From positions 507,918 to 571,917 of the forward strand of contig NZ_LWLE01000012.1 of the NCBI RefSeq assembly GCF_001905125.1: a DNA stretch of 64,000 nucleotides, in the 5' to 3' direction. The notes under the pieces were generated by a model. That model was given only the letters and a program-made list of their open reading frames with translations. It had not been told where the DNA came from and did not search any database. The position numbers and the translations under genes were made by a program. Below are positions 16,843 to 25,909 of the stretch, one piece after another; within the stretch, counting starts at the first letter, position 1; each line of letters begins with the position of its first letter. This DNA comes from Streptomyces sp. TSRI0281 (GTDB taxonomy: Bacteria; Actinomycetota; Actinomycetes; Streptomycetales; Streptomycetaceae).

Positions 16843-18126
16843 ATGGAGATCACGGCGGACAACGCCCTGGACGAACTGTCCCGGCACGTCCTGATGGACG
16901 GCCTGGACCTCGTACTGGACCTGGAACGCAGCCGCGGCAGCACGCTGGTCGACGCGCGCGGCGGCGAGGAGTACCTTGACCTGCTCACCTTCTACGGCTC
17001 GTTGCCTCTGGGCATGAACCACCCCGGCATGACCGGCGACCGGGCGTTCCTGGCCGAACTCACCAGGGCCGCGCTGCACAAGGTGACCAACTCCGACATC
17101 TACACCGCGCAGTACGCGCGGTTCACGGCGACGTTCAGCCGGGTGCTCGGCGACGCGAGGTTGCCGCACCTGTTCTTCATCGACGGGGGCGCCCTGGCCG
17201 TGGAGAACGCGCTGAAGGTGGCTTTCGACTGGCGAGCACAGCGACCGCGCCTCGATCCGGCGGCGCCCCTCGAAGTCCTGCACATGGAGAGCGCCTTCCA
17301 CGGGCGCAGCGGCTACACGCTGAGCCTGACGAACACCTCGCCGACGGTGACCGCGCGGTTCCCGGTATGGACGTGGCCGCGCGTACCCGCGCCCGGGCCC
17401 GGCGGCGAACGAGAGGCGGTCGAGATCGCGCGACGGCACCTGGCCGAGCGCGGCGACCGGATCGCCTGCTTCATCGCCGAGCCGATCCAGGGAGCAGGCG
17501 GAGACCGGCATCTCAGCAGGGAATTCCTGCTGCGCATGCAGGACCTGTGCCATGAGTACGACGTGCTGTTCGTGCTCGACGAGGTGCAGACCGGTTGCGG
17601 CATGTCCGGCGCGCCGTGGACCTACCAGCGGCTCGGGCTCGCACCGGACGTGGTGGCCTTCGGCAAGAAGACCCAGGTGTGCGGCCTGATGGCGGGCGGC
17701 CGGGTGGACCAGGTGCCCCAGGGCGCGCTGGCCGTGCCGGACCGGCTCGGCTCCACCTGGGGCGGCAACACGGTGGACATGGTGCGGGCCACCCGGATCC
17801 TGGAGATCATCGAACGGGACGGCCTGGTCGACGCGGCCGAGACCAAGGGCGGACACCTGGGCCGACTGCTCGCCGACCTGGCCGCGGCCCACCCGGCGCT
17901 GGTGCGCAATGTGCGTGGCCTGGGCCTGATGTGGGCGTTCGACCTGCCGGATCCGGTACTGCGCAATGAGGTCCTGGACCGCCTGCGCCGCTTCCACCGG
18001 GTGCTGCTGCTGCCCGGTGGGGCGAGCGCCGTACGGTTCCGCCCGGCACTCACCATCGGGCTCGACGACCTGGACAAGGGGGTTGCCGCGGTGGACGCGG
18101 TTCTCACCTCGATCAGTGCGCGATGA
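16843..18126 (+). CDS. Class III aminotransferase, L-lysine 6-aminotransferase-like
   Basis: A 427-residue class III PLP aminotransferase. The stretches FFIDGGALAVENALKVAFDW and FGKKTQVCGLMAGGR (PLP-lysine region) are characteristic of lysine epsilon-aminotransferase (Lat) of beta-lactam producers; DEVQTGCGMSG and STWGGN are also present. Lat oxidises the terminal amine of lysine to an aldehyde; related enzymes can aminate terminal aldehydes. At the end of a NeuB/transketolase/RmlD/HAD operon, a lysine substrate is doubtful. Transamination of a sugar-derived aldehyde or keto acid to an amino acid seems more likely (inference). The start is one base after the HAD gene stop. Confidence 0.87.
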   Translation: MEITADNALDELSRHVLMDGLDLVLDLERSRGSTLVDARGGEEYLDLLTFYGSLPLGMNHPGMTGDRAFLAELTRAALHKVTNSDIYTAQYARFTATFSRVLGDARLPHLFFIDGGALAVENALKVAFDWRAQRPRLDPAAPLEVLHMESAFHGRSGYTLSLTNTSPTVTARFPVWTWPRVPAPGPGGEREAVEIARRHLAERGDRIACFIAEPIQGAGGDRHLSREFLLRMQDLCHEYDVLFVLDEVQTGCGMSGAPWTYQRLGLAPDVVAFGKKTQVCGLMAGGRVDQVPQGALAVPDRLGSTWGGNTVDMVRATRILEIIERDGLVDAAETKGGHLGRLLADLAAAHPALVRNVRGLGLMWAFDLPDPVLRNEVLDRLRRFHRVLLLPGGASAVRFRPALTIGLDDLDKGVAAVDAVLTSISAR

Positions 18127-18161
18127 ACTCCGGGACCCGGCATCGCATACGGGGACGTAGG

Positions 18162-18179
18162 GGTTGTCAGAAGGTTGTG
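18162..18179 (+). promoter_or_regulatory. Possible SARP-type direct repeat upstream of mbtH
   Basis: GGTTGTC (18162-18168) and GGTTGTG (18173-18179) are near-identical heptamers with an 11-bp period (4-bp spacer), the geometry SARP activators recognise. They lie about 60 bp before the mbtH start. The heptamer differs from the one at 25910, so this may be chance. Confidence 0.25.
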
Positions 18180-18237
18180 GCGCGGCGAAAATACGGGCAG
18201 CTTTGTATTTCGGCGGAAACAAGGAGTGCGATGGCTC

Positions 18238-18453
18238 ATGAGTAATCCGTTCGAGGATGAGAATGCCTCATACTGCGTTCTGGTCAATGCGGAGGAGCAG
18301 TATTCTTTGTGGCCGGATTTCGCAGAGGTCCCGGCCGGCTGGACCGTCGTCCTGCCGAGCACGACCCGGCAGACGTGCCTGGACTACGTGAACGAACACT
18401 GGGTCGACATGCGTCCCAAGAGCCTCGTCGAAGCGATGGACCAGGCCGGCTGA
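18238..18453 (+). CDS. MbtH-like NRPS accessory protein
   Basis: A 71-residue MbtH-family protein with all three conserved tryptophans: EEQYSLWP, PAGWTVV and NEHWVDMRPKSL. MbtH proteins bind A domains and are often needed for their folding and activity. ATG 18238 follows AAGGAG (18221-18226) at 11 bases; GTG 18226 in frame would overlap that site. It ends the long plus-strand biosynthetic operon and is followed at once by a strong hairpin. The probable clients are the threonine-type A domain and the discrete A domain of region A. Confidence 0.95.
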   Translation: MSNPFEDENASYCVLVNAEEQYSLWPDFAEVPAGWTVVLPSTTRQTCLDYVNEHWVDMRPKSLVEAMDQAG

Positions 18454-18469
18454 CGCGCCCTCCCCAGGA

Positions 18470-18510
18470 CAGCCAGGGATCACGCCGCAAGGCGGCGTGA
18501 TCCCTGGCTG
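18470..18510 (+). terminator. Strong transcription terminator after mbtH
   Basis: A perfect 19-bp stem, CAGCCAGGGATCACGCCGC (18470-18488) pairing with 18492-18510, has a 3-nt loop. It lies 17 bases after the mbtH stop and closes the Hpg/ulosonate operon. It has no T-tract. The rest of 18511-18930 shows no convincing gene; a poorly supported upstream extension of the LAL regulator begins at 18847. Confidence 0.9.
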
Positions 18511-18930
18511 CGTGTTCCGTGTCGGCCCGCACCGCGTGAGGCTTCGGACGGGAAGCGGGCGGCAGCGTGCTGCTGACGAAGGCGCGGACGAAGACGAATT
18601 GCATGGATATTCTGCACTTGTTTCGAGCGCGTCGGACGCCTCGGTACTCCCGACGCCGTCACCGGTTCACTATCAGGATTCTTTCGTTTCCGCATCGCGG
18701 CGCACGGCCGATGCCTGTGACACCCGATAGCGCGCTGATAGCCGGTCGATGAGCCGGGCGGTAAGCATGGGTCGCGTCGCTGACCGGAACGCCCGGCAGT
18801 CGCCGCGGCTCATCGACGAGGGCACGTTGCGAAGACGCATGCACTGATGCCGCAGCACACGTATGCGACCTACTGCCTGGCCGAGGAATGGTTTTCCCTC
18901 TTTCTCACTGACCCATGGTTGGAGTTCGCG

Positions 18931-21696
18931 GTGGAACTGGTGGAGCGCGAAACACCGTTGGCGCTACTGAACGCGCTGGCCGAACAGGCGCGGGACGGAC
19001 ATGGACGCGCCGTGCTCGTCTCCGGACCGGTGGCGGCCGGCAAGAGTGTGCTGGTGCACAACTTCGCCGATCGTGCCCTGAGTCTGGGAATGCTCCCGCT
19101 GTCGGCGCTGGGATCCAAGGATGAGCGGCACCTGCCCCTGGGAGTGGTGCGGCAGTTGGTGGACGACGCGCCGCTGGACCCCGAGGACCGGGCGCGGGCC
19201 GTGGCGCTGATCGAGGACGGCGTGCGCGCCGCCCGGTGCCAGGGCACCGGAGCGCAGGTGGACGACGGCATCGTGCACGGGCTCTGCACCGTTCTGCTGG
19301 AACTGGCCGAACGCTGCCCGCTGTACATCGCCGTCGACGACGTGGACCAGGCCGACCAGGCCTCGCTGACGTGTCTGGCGTACCTGGCGCGGCGGCTGAA
19401 CAGCGCCCGGGTGCTCGCGGTGTTCACGCACAGCGGGCACGGGTGCGACACCGAGTTCCGCTTCGGGGCCGGCCTGCTGCGGCAGCCCAACTGTCACCGC
19501 GTCGAGGTCACGCAGGTCTCCCCGGCAGGCGTGCGGCAGCTGGTGGCCCAGCACCTGGGCGAGGCGATCGCCGATGAGCGGTCCGCGGACTGGCACGCCT
19601 ACAGCGGGGGCAACCCGCTGCTGGTCGAAGCGCTGGTCCGCGACCACCTCGGTGGTGACGAGGCGGGCCCGCGCTACCGCGAGTCCGTACTGTCCTGCCT
19701 GCGCCGCGGCCGCCCGGACATGGTCCGTGTGCTGAGCGGCTACGTGGTGCTCGGCGAACTGGACAACCTGGACAGCCTGGTGGGGCTGAGTCCCGCCCGG
19801 ACCACGGAGGCGGTGCACGCGCTGATCGCCTGCGGACTGCTCACCATGGACGGTTTCCGGCACGAGGCGGCCCGTGACGCGGTGGTCGGCGCGATCGATT
19901 CCGACGAGCTCGCCCGGCTGCACGTCCGAGCCGCGGTCCTCGCCCACGAGCGCGGTGCCGGCACCGCGGTGGTCGCCGACCATCTGCTCCACGCCGGTGC
20001 GCCGGCCGACGGCGGTGCGCTGGAGGAGCCGTGGGCGCTGCCGGCACTGGAGGACGCCGCGGCGCACGCTCTGCGGGACGGCGCGGCCGGCCGTGCGGTG
20101 GACTGCCTCCGGCTGGCCCGGCTGGTCTGCACGGACTCGCTCCGGCGGGCACGCATCACCGCCGCTCTGATCCGGGCCGAGTGGAGCATCAACCCCGGTG
20201 TGTCCAGCGGCCGCCTCGGCGAACTCGTCGAGGCGATGCGAAAGGGCTGCCTGCGCGGCGCCGACGCGCTCACGCTGGTCCGGGCGCTGCTCTGGCACGG
20301 CCGCTTCGAACAGGCCCAGGAGGTCCTCGGGCACCTGGCCGGATCCGGGCAGGTGATGGACCCGGAGACAGCCACCGAGCTGCAGATCACCCGACGCCGG
20401 CTGAGGCACACCTATCCGTCGTTCCTGGCCGCGCTCGGCCCGAGGTCCGGTGCCGGACGTCCCCCCACGCACTCGGTGAGCGCCGACCGCCGGTTGCAGG
20501 CGGTGTCCGCGCTGGCCGCCGTACTCGGCGAAGGTTCCTCCCAGGAAGCCGTCGGCGTGGCGCAACGGGTGCTCCACGGCACCCGGCCGGAAGAGCTGTC
20601 CACCGAGACCGTCGAAAGCGCCCTCCTCACCCTCGCGTACAGCGGGCGGGCCGAGCGTGCGACAGCCTGGTGCGATCTGTTCCTGGACCGGATGCAGGCG
20701 AGGCACACGCCGAGCAGACAGGCGAGACTCGGCGCGGTACGGGCCGAGATCGCCCTGCGCCGGGGCGACCTGACCGACGCCCTGCGGTACGCGAGTGAAG
20801 CGCTCGCCACCCTGCCGGCGATCAGCTGGGGAGTGACCGTCGGCGCACCGCTGAGCACACTGATCCTGGCCACCACCGCGATGGGCCGCTACGACGAGGC
20901 ACAGGCCTACCTGGACCACCGGGTTCCGGAGGCGATGTTCGACACCCGTTACGGCATGCACTACCAGTACGCGCGGGCGCGGTTCGGGCTGGCCACCGGC
21001 CACCTGGAGATGGCCCTGGAGGACCTGCGCCGGTGTGGCGCCAAGCTGTGCCAATGGGGGATGGACACGCCTGGCCTGATCCCGTGGCGAACCGATGTCG
21101 CCGAGGTGTACCTGGGACTGGGCCGCCCGGACGACGCCAGGCGGATACTTGAGGAGCAGTCGGCCAAGTTCACCGTGATGCCGAACCGGGTCCGCGGCAC
21201 CGCGACCCGGGTCCTGGCCGGAGCGGGCGCACCGGCGCACCGGCCCACGCTGCTGCGCCAGGCGGCGGAGCTGCTGCAGTCCGACGACGGCGACCGGTAC
21301 GAACTCGCCCTGACCTTCGCCGACCTGGCCCGTGCCTACCGGACCCTGGGGGAGTTCCGGCGTGCCGCGGCGGCCGAGCGCCGCGCCGTCATCGTGGCCG
21401 CCGACTGCCACGCCGAAGCCCTGGTCCGGGGCCTGGCGGTGGAGAGCGCCACCGCGCTGCCGGCACTGGCCGACGGCGGTGACGGGCTCACCGAGGCGGA
21501 GCGCCGCGTGGCCGCCATGGCCGCGGTCGGCTGTTCCAACCGGGAGATCGCCGAGGGTCTGCACGTCACGGTCAGCACGGTCGAGCAGCACCTGACCCGC
21601 ACGTACCGAAAGCTGCGTATCAGCCGCCGCGCGGACCTGCCGTCCCTGCTGGGCGGACCGGCGACGGTGGACCTCACCGACGCGCGGCGGCGGTGA
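18931..21696 (+). CDS. LAL-type LuxR-family transcriptional activator
   Basis: A large ATP-binding regulator (about 921 residues) with a Walker A motif (SGPVAAGKS) near the N-terminus, an AAA/NACHT-like ATPase, a long helical TPR-like middle and a C-terminal LuxR helix-turn-helix (LTEAERRVAAMAAVGCSNREIAEGLHVTVSTVEQHLTR split over the last 70 residues). GTG 18931 is preferred because GGAG lies six bases upstream and the protein then opens with VELVERE, typical of LAL proteins; ATG 18847 is in frame. LALs are pathway-specific activators of actinomycete clusters. It sits directly upstream of the SARP gene, so the two may form a cascade. Confidence 0.93.
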   Translation: MELVERETPLALLNALAEQARDGHGRAVLVSGPVAAGKSVLVHNFADRALSLGMLPLSALGSKDERHLPLGVVRQLVDDAPLDPEDRARAVALIEDGVRAARCQGTGAQVDDGIVHGLCTVLLELAERCPLYIAVDDVDQADQASLTCLAYLARRLNSARVLAVFTHSGHGCDTEFRFGAGLLRQPNCHRVEVTQVSPAGVRQLVAQHLGEAIADERSADWHAYSGGNPLLVEALVRDHLGGDEAGPRYRESVLSCLRRGRPDMVRVLSGYVVLGELDNLDSLVGLSPARTTEAVHALIACGLLTMDGFRHEAARDAVVGAIDSDELARLHVRAAVLAHERGAGTAVVADHLLHAGAPADGGALEEPWALPALEDAAAHALRDGAAGRAVDCLRLARLVCTDSLRRARITAALIRAEWSINPGVSSGRLGELVEAMRKGCLRGADALTLVRALLWHGRFEQAQEVLGHLAGSGQVMDPETATELQITRRRLRHTYPSFLAALGPRSGAGRPPTHSVSADRRLQAVSALAAVLGEGSSQEAVGVAQRVLHGTRPEELSTETVESALLTLAYSGRAERATAWCDLFLDRMQARHTPSRQARLGAVRAEIALRRGDLTDALRYASEALATLPAISWGVTVGAPLSTLILATTAMGRYDEAQAYLDHRVPEAMFDTRYGMHYQYARARFGLATGHLEMALEDLRRCGAKLCQWGMDTPGLIPWRTDVAEVYLGLGRPDDARRILEEQSAKFTVMPNRVRGTATRVLAGAGAPAHRPTLLRQAAELLQSDDGDRYELALTFADLARAYRTLGEFRRAAAAERRAVIVAADCHAEALVRGLAVESATALPALADGGDGLTEAERRVAAMAAVGCSNREIAEGLHVTVSTVEQHLTRTYRKLRISRRADLPSLLGGPATVDLTDARRR

Positions 21697-21873
21697 CGGA
21701 CCGTGTGACATCCGATGCCCCGGCCGGTCCCGGCGACAGGTGCCCGAGGGGCTCGTCCCGTAGTTGAATTTCCGACAATTTGGCTTGGCCGCCTTCTCGG
21801 AACTGCGGTGAATCCACACATTGCGTCCCTTCGCCGAATCTCCGGCCACTTCAGTAACGCCGTTCACTGGATA

Positions 21874-21900
21874 GACCCGATCGGGTCAGGTAGATATGAT
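21874..21900 (+). promoter_or_regulatory. Putative promoter/operator of the SARP gene
   Basis: A perfect 14-bp palindrome, GACCCGATCGGGTC (21874-21887), is followed by TAGATATGAT, which holds a good -10-like TATGAT (21895-21900). It lies about 50 bp before the SARP start and suits a repressor or activator site at the promoter. Confidence 0.4.
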
Positions 21901-21952
21901 GTTGGTGCGTAGCTGACCGGCGGGAACTGTGTCGTGGATGTGAAGGACGGTC

Positions 21953-24900
21953 ATGCGCTTTCGTCTATTAGGGCCGTTGGAAGTGGTCGGCCCTGGTGGC
22001 CCAGCGCCGATCACCGCCGAGCGTCAGAGAATCGTCTTGGCGGTTCTGCTGCTGGAGCCCAATCGGATCGTTCCGATGGGTCGGCTGGTCGACGCGGTCT
22101 GGGGCGCGTCACCGCCGCCCACCGCGCGCGCCCAGATCCAGATCTGTGTCTCCATGGTCCGCGCCAGCATGGCGAAGGTCGGTCTGCCCGACGTCATCCA
22201 GACCAGGTCACCCGGTTACCTCGCCGAAGTCGGGGATGACGAGCTGGACCTCTATGTCTTCGAGCGGGCCGCTTCGGCCGGACGTACCGCCGAGGAGGCA
22301 GGCCGTTTCGACGAGGCGGCGTCCGCCTTCGAAACGGCGCTCGGGCTCTGGCGCGGGTCTTCGTGCTTCGGCGGTGGCATCACCAGCACGGCACTTCAGG
22401 CTCCGGCCGCGCGGCTGGACGAGCAGCGGCTCGCCGTCGTGGAGCAGTGGGTGGACGCGCGGCTGGCCCTCGGTCTGCACCAGCGGCTGGTGGCGAGACT
22501 GATCGACCTGGTCATGCAGAACCCGCTGCGGGAACGCCTTCGCGCCCAGCTCATGGTGGCGCTGTCCCGGTCGGGCCGCAAGGCCGAGGCGCTGGAGGTC
22601 TACCGGCGTGGTCGGCGCGAGCTGATCGATGAACTGGGCATCGAGCCGGGGGAGGAGCTCCGCCGGCTGCAGGAGTCGATCCTGTCCGGCCGGTTGGACG
22701 GTGCGCAGCCGGTGAGTACGCCGCCCGCGGCGCAGGCGGTGCCGGCCGTGCCCGCGGCCCGCTCGGCGTTACCGGCGCCGACGGCGGCCGCGACGTTCGT
22801 CGAACCACCGGCGGTGCCCCGGCTGCTGCCCGGCGCGATCGCCGATTTCACCGGACGTGACGATGTGCTCGCCCGGCTCGAAGCGGCGCTGGAAGAAGCC
22901 ACGGATACGCCGTACGCCCTGCGGATCGTTTCGATCACCGGCAGAGGAGGCGTCGGCAAGAGCACCCTCGCGGTGCACCTCGGACATTCCTTGGCGAATC
23001 GATTCCCCGACGGTCAGATGTTCGCCAAGCTGCGAGGACCGTCAGCCCAGCCGATCCTGCCCACGCGTATTCTCGAACGCTTCCTGCGCAGCTTGGGAAT
23101 ACGGGGCTCGGCAATGCCGTCGAGCCTTGAGGAACGGGCGGAACTGTTCCGGAACCTCGTCGCCGACCGGCGCATGCTGATCGTTCTCGACGACGCGATC
23201 GACGAGGAGCAGGTGCGCTGGCTGTTACCCGGATCGTCCAACTGCCCGGTTCTGATCACGAGCCGGTCCCGGCTGGCCGGTCTGGAGGGCGCGTGCTCCG
23301 TCCGGATCGACGTGTTCTCCACCGAACAGGCCTTACAACTGCTCAGCCGGATCCTCGGAGCCGAGCGGATCCACAGCGAACTGTCCAGCGCCCTGCTCCT
23401 GATAAAACTGTGCGGCAACCTCGCGCTGGCGTTGCGGATCGTGGCGGCGCGGCTGGCGGCCCGGCCGCACTGGCCCCTGAACAAGATGGTGGCCCGGCTG
23501 CGTGACGAACGCCAGCGGCTGGATGAACTGACCCATGGCGGGGTCGGCGTCCGGGCCGGCCTGGCCATGGCCTACCAGGGCCTGCCCTCCGACGCGCAGC
23601 GCCTCTTCCGGCGACTGTCCATGCTGGAGGCGGCGGAGTTCTCCAGCTGGGTCGCGGCGCCCTTGCTCGACGTCGGGGTGGCGGAGGCCGAGGACACCCT
23701 GGAGTTCCTCGTGGACGCCCAGCTCGTCGATGTCGAAGTGGTGAAGGGCAGCCGCCCCCGCTATCGCCTTCACGACCTGGTCCGGGTCTACTCCCAGGAG
23801 TGCCTGGCCGAGCACGAGAGCACCCCCGAGCGAGCGGTCGTACTCGGCCGGGTGCTGAGCACCTGGCTGTTCCTGGTCGAGGAGGCGCACCGGCGGGCCT
23901 ACGGCGGGGACCACACGCTGATCCATGGACACGCGCCGCGCCTGGCACTCGATGAATCGGTCATCGACCGGGAACTCGGTGATCCGCTCAGGTGGTTCGA
24001 GGACGAACGGGTCAGTCTGATCACGGCGGTCAGACAGGCCGCCGGCGCGGGTCTCGACGAGCTCTGCTGGGATCTGGCGCTGACGCTGGTCACGCTTTTC
24101 GAGATGTACGGCTACTTCGACGACTGGCGCACGACGCACGAGATCGCGCTCGGGGTCACTCAGCGCAACGGCAACCGGCGTGGTCAGGCAGCGATGCTGT
24201 ACTCCCTGGGAACACTGCATATGTTCCAGTACAAGCTGGACGAGGCGCGAGGCCGCCTGGGGCTCGCCGGTGAACTGTTCCGTCAGGTCGGCGACGTGCA
24301 CGGCGAAGCGCTGGCCCTGCGCAACGGCGCGTTCGTCGACCGTATCCAGGGCCGCCTCGACGAGGCGATGGCGGGCTATGAGAAGGCGCTGGTCATGCTG
24401 TGCGCGGTGAACGACTCGACCGCAGAGGCGCACGTGCTGAGCAACATGGCACAGATCCACTTGGATCGTGGCCTGATCGCGGAGGGGAAGCAGACCATGG
24501 CGGCCGGTCTGTCCGCGGTGGAGCGGTCGGGCAACCGGCGGGTGCGCGCGCAGATTCTGTGCCGCTTGGGCGAGGCGCATCTGCAGATCGACGAGGTGGC
24601 CGACGCCGAGTACGTTTTCTCACGGGCGCTGGAGACCGTCCGTTCGGTCGGGGACCCGGTGGGCGAGTGCTACGCGCTGCGCGGTCTGGCCATTGTCCGG
24701 TCGCACCAGGGGAGTCACAGCGCGGCCTACGAGATGCTGGAACAGGCCATGGTGATCGCTTCCCGGGCCCATGAGTATCTCGCCATCGGCCGGGTCCAGC
24801 TCTCCCTCGGCGAAGTGGCCGCGGACCGGGGCAGCTACGAGCGCGCCAAGGAGCACATCACCGCGGCGCTGGACATCTTCGGGCGGATGCAGGCCACCAG

Positions 24901-24991
24901 GTGGAAGAATCAGGCGTTGCGTCTCATGAGCGACGTCTGCGCGGCCTCCGACGACGCGGCCGCCGCCTACGCACGGGCGAGCTCGGGCTGA
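21953..24991 (+). CDS. Large SARP-family activator (AfsR-like, BTAD-NB-ARC-TPR)
   Basis: A 1012-residue regulator with an N-terminal OmpR-type winged helix (from MRFRLLGPLEV to about residue 95), a bacterial transcriptional activation domain (to about 245), an NB-ARC ATPase with Walker A GRGGVGKST (near 330), and C-terminal TPR repeats (from about 740). This is the AfsR/large-SARP layout. SARPs bind 11-bp-spaced direct repeats and recruit RNA polymerase. Four TTA codons are in frame (21968-21970, 22769-22771, 23225-23227, 23333-23335), the first at codon 6, so expression should depend strongly on bldA tRNA. It is followed by a hairpin terminator. Confidence 0.95.
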   Translation: MRFRLLGPLEVVGPGGPAPITAERQRIVLAVLLLEPNRIVPMGRLVDAVWGASPPPTARAQIQICVSMVRASMAKVGLPDVIQTRSPGYLAEVGDDELDLYVFERAASAGRTAEEAGRFDEAASAFETALGLWRGSSCFGGGITSTALQAPAARLDEQRLAVVEQWVDARLALGLHQRLVARLIDLVMQNPLRERLRAQLMVALSRSGRKAEALEVYRRGRRELIDELGIEPGEELRRLQESILSGRLDGAQPVSTPPAAQAVPAVPAARSALPAPTAAATFVEPPAVPRLLPGAIADFTGRDDVLARLEAALEEATDTPYALRIVSITGRGGVGKSTLAVHLGHSLANRFPDGQMFAKLRGPSAQPILPTRILERFLRSLGIRGSAMPSSLEERAELFRNLVADRRMLIVLDDAIDEEQVRWLLPGSSNCPVLITSRSRLAGLEGACSVRIDVFSTEQALQLLSRILGAERIHSELSSALLLIKLCGNLALALRIVAARLAARPHWPLNKMVARLRDERQRLDELTHGGVGVRAGLAMAYQGLPSDAQRLFRRLSMLEAAEFSSWVAAPLLDVGVAEAEDTLEFLVDAQLVDVEVVKGSRPRYRLHDLVRVYSQECLAEHESTPERAVVLGRVLSTWLFLVEEAHRRAYGGDHTLIHGHAPRLALDESVIDRELGDPLRWFEDERVSLITAVRQAAGAGLDELCWDLALTLVTLFEMYGYFDDWRTTHEIALGVTQRNGNRRGQAAMLYSLGTLHMFQYKLDEARGRLGLAGELFRQVGDVHGEALALRNGAFVDRIQGRLDEAMAGYEKALVMLCAVNDSTAEAHVLSNMAQIHLDRGLIAEGKQTMAAGLSAVERSGNRRVRAQILCRLGEAHLQIDEVADAEYVFSRALETVRSVGDPVGECYALRGLAIVRSHQGSHSAAYEMLEQAMVIASRAHEYLAIGRVQLSLGEVAADRGSYERAKEHITAALDIFGRMQATRWKNQALRLMSDVCAASDDAAAAYARASSG

Positions 24992-25010
24992 TGCCGGGGC
25001 CCTCGGAGCG

Positions 25011-25038
25011 AACGACGGCAGAAGCTTCCGCCGTCGTT
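25011..25038 (+). terminator. Terminator hairpin after the SARP gene
   Basis: AACGACGGC (25011-25019) pairs perfectly with GCCGTCGTT (25030-25038), enclosing the palindrome GAAGCTTC. It begins 19 bases after the SARP stop. The rest of the gap up to 25293 shows no gene. Confidence 0.7.
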
Positions 25039-25293
25039 CCCGTCTCCGACAGCCGGACCCGGGGTCCCGGCACCGGCACCGGAACCGGCCATCTGGAAAC
25101 GGAACTCCCGCGTCTCTTACGGCCGCGTGGCACGATGCCCACCTCAGCGGGAAGATCCGTCCGGACAGCGGATGCCGGGCGGTGGGAGGGAAGGGCCGAA
25201 CCGTCGCGGTAGCGGCGGGGGCCGATGTTCGCAGACGGGACGCATACCGGTGTTCCGTCCCACAAAGGATGCAATCGATGAGGCCGGTGTTAC

Positions 25294-25623
25294 GTGAAGC
25301 TCGGAGTGTGTGTCTCTGATGGAACCACTGGGCGGCCCGTCGACGGGCTGATGATCCGCATCGAACGGCCTCGCCTGGACGAGTGGCAGACCGTGTGGCA
25401 CGGGCTGACCGGCAGGGACGGGCGGCTGGACCGCCCCTCCCTGCCGGAGGACACTCCCGGGCCGTTCCGGCTGGTCCTGGAGAGCGACCGGTATTTCACG
25501 ACGCTCGGGAGGCGGCCGTTCTACAGTCACATCGTGGTGGCGTTCGCCGAGTGGGAGATCGATCAGGAGATTCCGATCGTGATCGCCCCCCACGGTTATG
25601 CGGTGTGTGCCGTCGGCCAGTAG
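25294..25623 (+). CDS. Transthyretin-like small protein, divergent from 5-hydroxyisourate hydrolase
   Basis: A 109-residue protein with the length and strand pattern of the transthyretin / hydroxyisourate hydrolase (HIUH) fold: GRPVDGLMIRIERP, WQTVWHGLTGRDGR, FRLVLESDRYF, FYSHIVVAF. True HIUH enzymes start with an HVLD-type histidine and end in YRGS. Here the N-terminus reads GVCVSDG with no histidine, and the C-terminus reads HGYAVCAVGQ. Catalysis of hydroxyisourate hydrolysis is therefore doubtful; a binding or repurposed role is possible. The GTG start has only a weak ribosome site. A second member of the family follows at 26347. Confidence 0.75.
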   Translation: MKLGVCVSDGTTGRPVDGLMIRIERPRLDEWQTVWHGLTGRDGRLDRPSLPEDTPGPFRLVLESDRYFTTLGRRPFYSHIVVAFAEWEIDQEIPIVIAPHGYAVCAVGQ

Positions 25624-25712
25624 CCGTGGCGCACGAGTGAGGAACGAGGACGGGCGACCCCACCCCGGTCATCTCCCCTGCGGTGGCGCGGTCGCGTGAA
25701 GTCCGGCGGTTC

Positions 25713-25762
25713 CGTCGTCGGCGCGGACGGAACCCGTGCTCGTCGTCGGCGCGGACGGAACC
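25713..25762. repeat. Two 22-bp direct repeats with a 28-bp period
   Basis: Two copies of a 22-bp unit containing CGTCGGCGCGGACGGAACC lie at 25713-25734 and 25741-25762, separated by CGTGCT. They are in the non-coding stretch 25624-25909, which otherwise shows no gene or clear signal. Confidence 0.75.
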
Positions 25763-25909
25763 TGTGCCCATGGCGACGGGGCGGCGGCGGGCGAAGGCGA
25801 TCCCTCGGTCCCGCACCTCGCCGAGCGCGGCGGTCGGCAGGGCGGTGGCCACGCGGATCAGCGCTGACGGTTGCCTCACGAGGGAAGTTTCGCCCTCCAA
25901 CCCCGGTCG

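Noticed and set aside
16843..18126. Assignment as true lysine 6-aminotransferase for a beta-lactam pathway
   Set aside because: No ACV synthetase, IPNS or piperideine carboxylate dehydrogenase genes are present; only family similarity is supported.
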